Shown here in pieces: positions 61,890 through 64,000 of a stretch of DNA of 64,000 nucleotides; positions within the stretch are counted from its first letter, which is position 1, and every line of letters begins with the position of its first letter. The notes under the pieces were generated by a model. It searched no databases. It was not told the DNA's origin and was given only the letters and a program-made list of their open reading frames with translations. Source of the stretch: Pseudo-nitzschia pungens (taxonomy: Eukaryota; Bacillariophyta; Bacillariophyceae; Bacillariales; Bacillariaceae); contig CM074765.1 in the NCBI GenBank assembly GCA_037355855.1, positions 2,790,001 through 2,854,000 on the forward strand, read 5' to 3'. The position numbers and the translations under genes are program-made.

Positions 61890-64000
61890 ATGGCTGATAC
61901 CATCCACACGGGACCCCGCATCATCAACAGATTTGCGGACGTCTGTGTGGAGGTATTGGATCACAAGGGAAGGGGAAGGATGCTCCGGGGACTACTAGAC
62001 TCCGGTTGCTCCAAATCCATCATACTACAACAGTTTGTCGACCGAAGTCAACTAACGAACTGAGACCAAAGATCTGTCACCTATAATACTTACGGGGGCA
62101 AGTTCCGAACCAAGTCTGCGGCTTCAGTGGGACTGAGGTTGATAGAATTTTCAAACTCCAAGACCATTAAATGGACCTTCCAAGTGGACGAATATCATCA
62201 CCACGAGGAAGTACCCTATGACATGATCATAGGATCAGACCTGATGGCACAACTGGGACTGGATATAAAATACAGTTCCCGAACAATCGAGTGGCAGGGT
62301 GACTCCATCCCCATGAAGGGACTGGGGGAGCTTACTGACCCGGACAAATGTAAGGCAGTATTCTTCGCCAACACACAGAGTCCAATCCTCCAACAGGAGG
62401 AAGAGAGGCAATCCAAAATTCTGGATGCAGACTACTCCAAAGTCGATATAGACGCTATGGTCAATGACCTGGAGATTACAGACGCGTCCAAGACAGCCTT
62501 GAAGAAAACGCTAAAGAAATTCCCAACACTCTTTGGAGGAGGATTGGGTCTTCTCAAAAACATAGAACCGGTGTCCATTGAGCTACAACCAGGGGTCAAA
62601 CCGGTCCGGCAGAGGTACTATTCTGTACCCCATGCCTTTGAACAAGCACTCCGGAAGGAGATTACTAGGCTCTGCGATATTGGAGTCCTGGAAAAACTCC
62701 CTCACGATGATGACTCTCCATGGGCATCTCCTACTTTTTGCCAACCCAAAAAGACAGGGGACATTCGCGTTCTAACGGACTTCCGGAAGATGAATGCAGC
62801 CATCCAACGAAAGCCTTTCCCACTACCACGAATAGGGGAAACAATCCAAAGGCTCCAGAAGTTCAAGTCAGCTACGGCGCTGGACTTGTCCCAGGGATAT
62901 TACACCATTCCCATTTGCAAGGAGAGCCAGAAGATTTGCTCTACCATTTTGCCATGGGGAAAATATGCCTACAAGAGACTGGCTATGGGGATCGCATGCG
63001 CACCCGATATCTTCCGGTCAGTCATGATGAACCTCCTAGGGGATCTGGACTACGTCCTTGTCTATATCGACGACATCTTAATTATCCAGAGAGAAGGGGA
63101 ATCTGAACAGGATCACCTCGACAAAATCGATACAGTCCTACAAAGACTGGATGACGCCGGCTTTCGAGCCAACCTCAGAAAATCCTTCTTCATGCAAAAA
63201 GAAGTGGAATATCTGGGATTTCTGTTAACAACAGAGGGCATTCAGCCCCAGCCAAAGAAACTGGAGGCGATGAAGCGTCTGGAAGCCCCCAAGAACACTA
63301 AGCAACTCAAGATGTTTCTTGGAATGGTAAACTTTTACAGGGACATGTGGAAGCGACGCTCCCACATCCTAGCCCCCCTGAACAAACTAGCAGGGAAAAA
63401 GGGAAAACTGAACTGGTACTGGGGTCCAGCAGAGCAGAAAGCTTTCATGGAGGCGAAGAGGATGCTCGCAGATGAAGCGAAACTCGCATTCCCGGATTTT
63501 ACGAAACCATTTCACCTCTACTCAGACGCCAGTGACAGGCAACTGGGAGCAACCGTATGCCAAGATGGCAAACCCCTTGGTTTCTACACAAGGAAACTGA
63601 ACTCAGCGCAGCTCAACTACACTGTCGGGGAAAAAGAACTCCTTGGCATAGTAGAAGGCTTGAAAGCGTTTGAAGGAATCCTACGAGGACAAGATGTAAC
63701 CATTCACACGGATCACCTGAACCTATTGTATCAGCAGATGCCGACCCAAAGAATGGTCCGGTGGAGACTCCTCATGGAGGAGTTCCATCCGGTAGTCAAG
63801 CACGTTGCTGGCAAAGACAATGATGCAGCAGATGCACTGTCTCGATTGGACATCACAGATGACCCAGCAGACACCGTGGAATGGCTACCACCAAACAAGC
63901 CCCTCACCTATGCGGATGAGGAAGAGCACCTCCGGCAACTCCTATTCCCGCTTGGAGAAGCGCCGGAAGAATTCCAGGGCAATAGTGCATTCCCACTTGC
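61890..64000 (+). CDS. Gypsy I pol (PR-RT-RNase H), one internal TGA, runs off the window
   Basis: The frame is in phase with gag, begins ATG GCT GAT and has one TGA at 62,061-62,063 (SQLTN*DQRS); after that it is open to the window end. The protease is RGLLDSGCSKSIIL. RT has PTFCQPKKTGDIRVLTDFRK, ATALDLSQGYYTIPI, RLAMGIACAPDIFRSV and catalytic VLVYIDDILII. It continues with VEYLGFLLTTEGI and the NFYRDMWKRRSHILAPL connection. RNase H has LYSDASDRQLGATV, YTVGEKELLGIVEG and IHTDHLNLLY. Integrase would lie beyond the window. It is a different gypsy lineage from A-H, less decayed than J. Whether the internal TGA is a mutation cannot be judged without a second copy. Confidence 0.88.

Noticed and set aside
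1..64000. tRNA, rRNA and bacterial-type operon signals
   Set aside because: No cloverleaf or rRNA sequence was seen, and the sequence is eukaryotic transposon DNA, so ribosome-binding sites and rho-independent terminators do not apply.

Overview
The window reads as a transposon-dominated stretch of a eukaryotic nuclear genome, most likely a diatom or close stramenopile. That assignment is inference. It rests on a Ty1/copia element with the CoDi-like protease signature DSHADT, several related Ty3/gypsy families, a non-LTR-type reverse transcriptase fragment and a Mutator-like transposase. I recognised no host housekeeping gene, rRNA or tRNA gene.

Layout. (1) 1-10,200: a multi-gene DNA-transposon-like block. 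It holds a SWIM/zinc-finger gene on + (93-941). On - it holds an Arg/Glu- and Pro/Gln-repeat protein with two Zn2Cys6-like clusters (1214-3820) and a long MULE transposase frame (9862-6374). The MULE frame runs in phase through one TAA into an Ulp1/C48-like protease segment (6373-5081), then by a frame change into a third segment (5127-4177). (2) 10,210-16,284: a graveyard with a decayed copia LTR, two truncated gypsy gags (F1, F2), a possible non-LTR C-terminal fragment, a gypsy pol fragment (J, +), an unrelated gag (K, -) and a non-LTR RT fragment (-). (3) 16,285-36,892: gypsy element A (+), which interrupts the RT fragment. A is itself interrupted by a 1.7 kb SINE/LINE-like insert (17,130-18,827), a complete 10.06 kb copia element with 929-bp LTRs (19,161-29,220, -) and a gag-only LTR element E (31,429-34,491). 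(4) 36,966-42,752: gypsy element C (-), with mismatched LTRs and no target duplication. (5) 42,753-46,259 plus 52,175-52,214: defective gypsy D (-), split by a solo LTR S (46,260-52,174). S is in turn split by nearly intact gypsy B (46,360-51,954, +). (6) 52,215-56,942: gypsy G (+), 5'-truncated with an uninterrupted 1,297-codon pol. (7) 56,943-59,470: gypsy H (+), truncated at both ends. (8) 59,471 to the window end: a different gypsy family, I (+), running off the window.

How the parts work. The gypsy copies share one plan: an LTR of about 260-340 bp, a leader, gag, an in-frame UGA, then PR-RT-RNaseH-INT. The leader opens with the 14-bp palindrome ACAGTAATTACTGT, followed about 42-47 nt later by a second palindrome, TCAGTACTGA. 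In five of the six copies where the gag/pol junction survives, the UGA lies in a perfect 6-bp stem/4-nt loop. Element B shows a compensatory base-pair change in that stem. The copia element and element I also separate gag and pol by an in-frame TGA, so stop-codon readthrough is a plausible common way to make Gag-Pol here. Several nonsense codons in decayed copies are CGA to TGA, which suggests CpG deamination.
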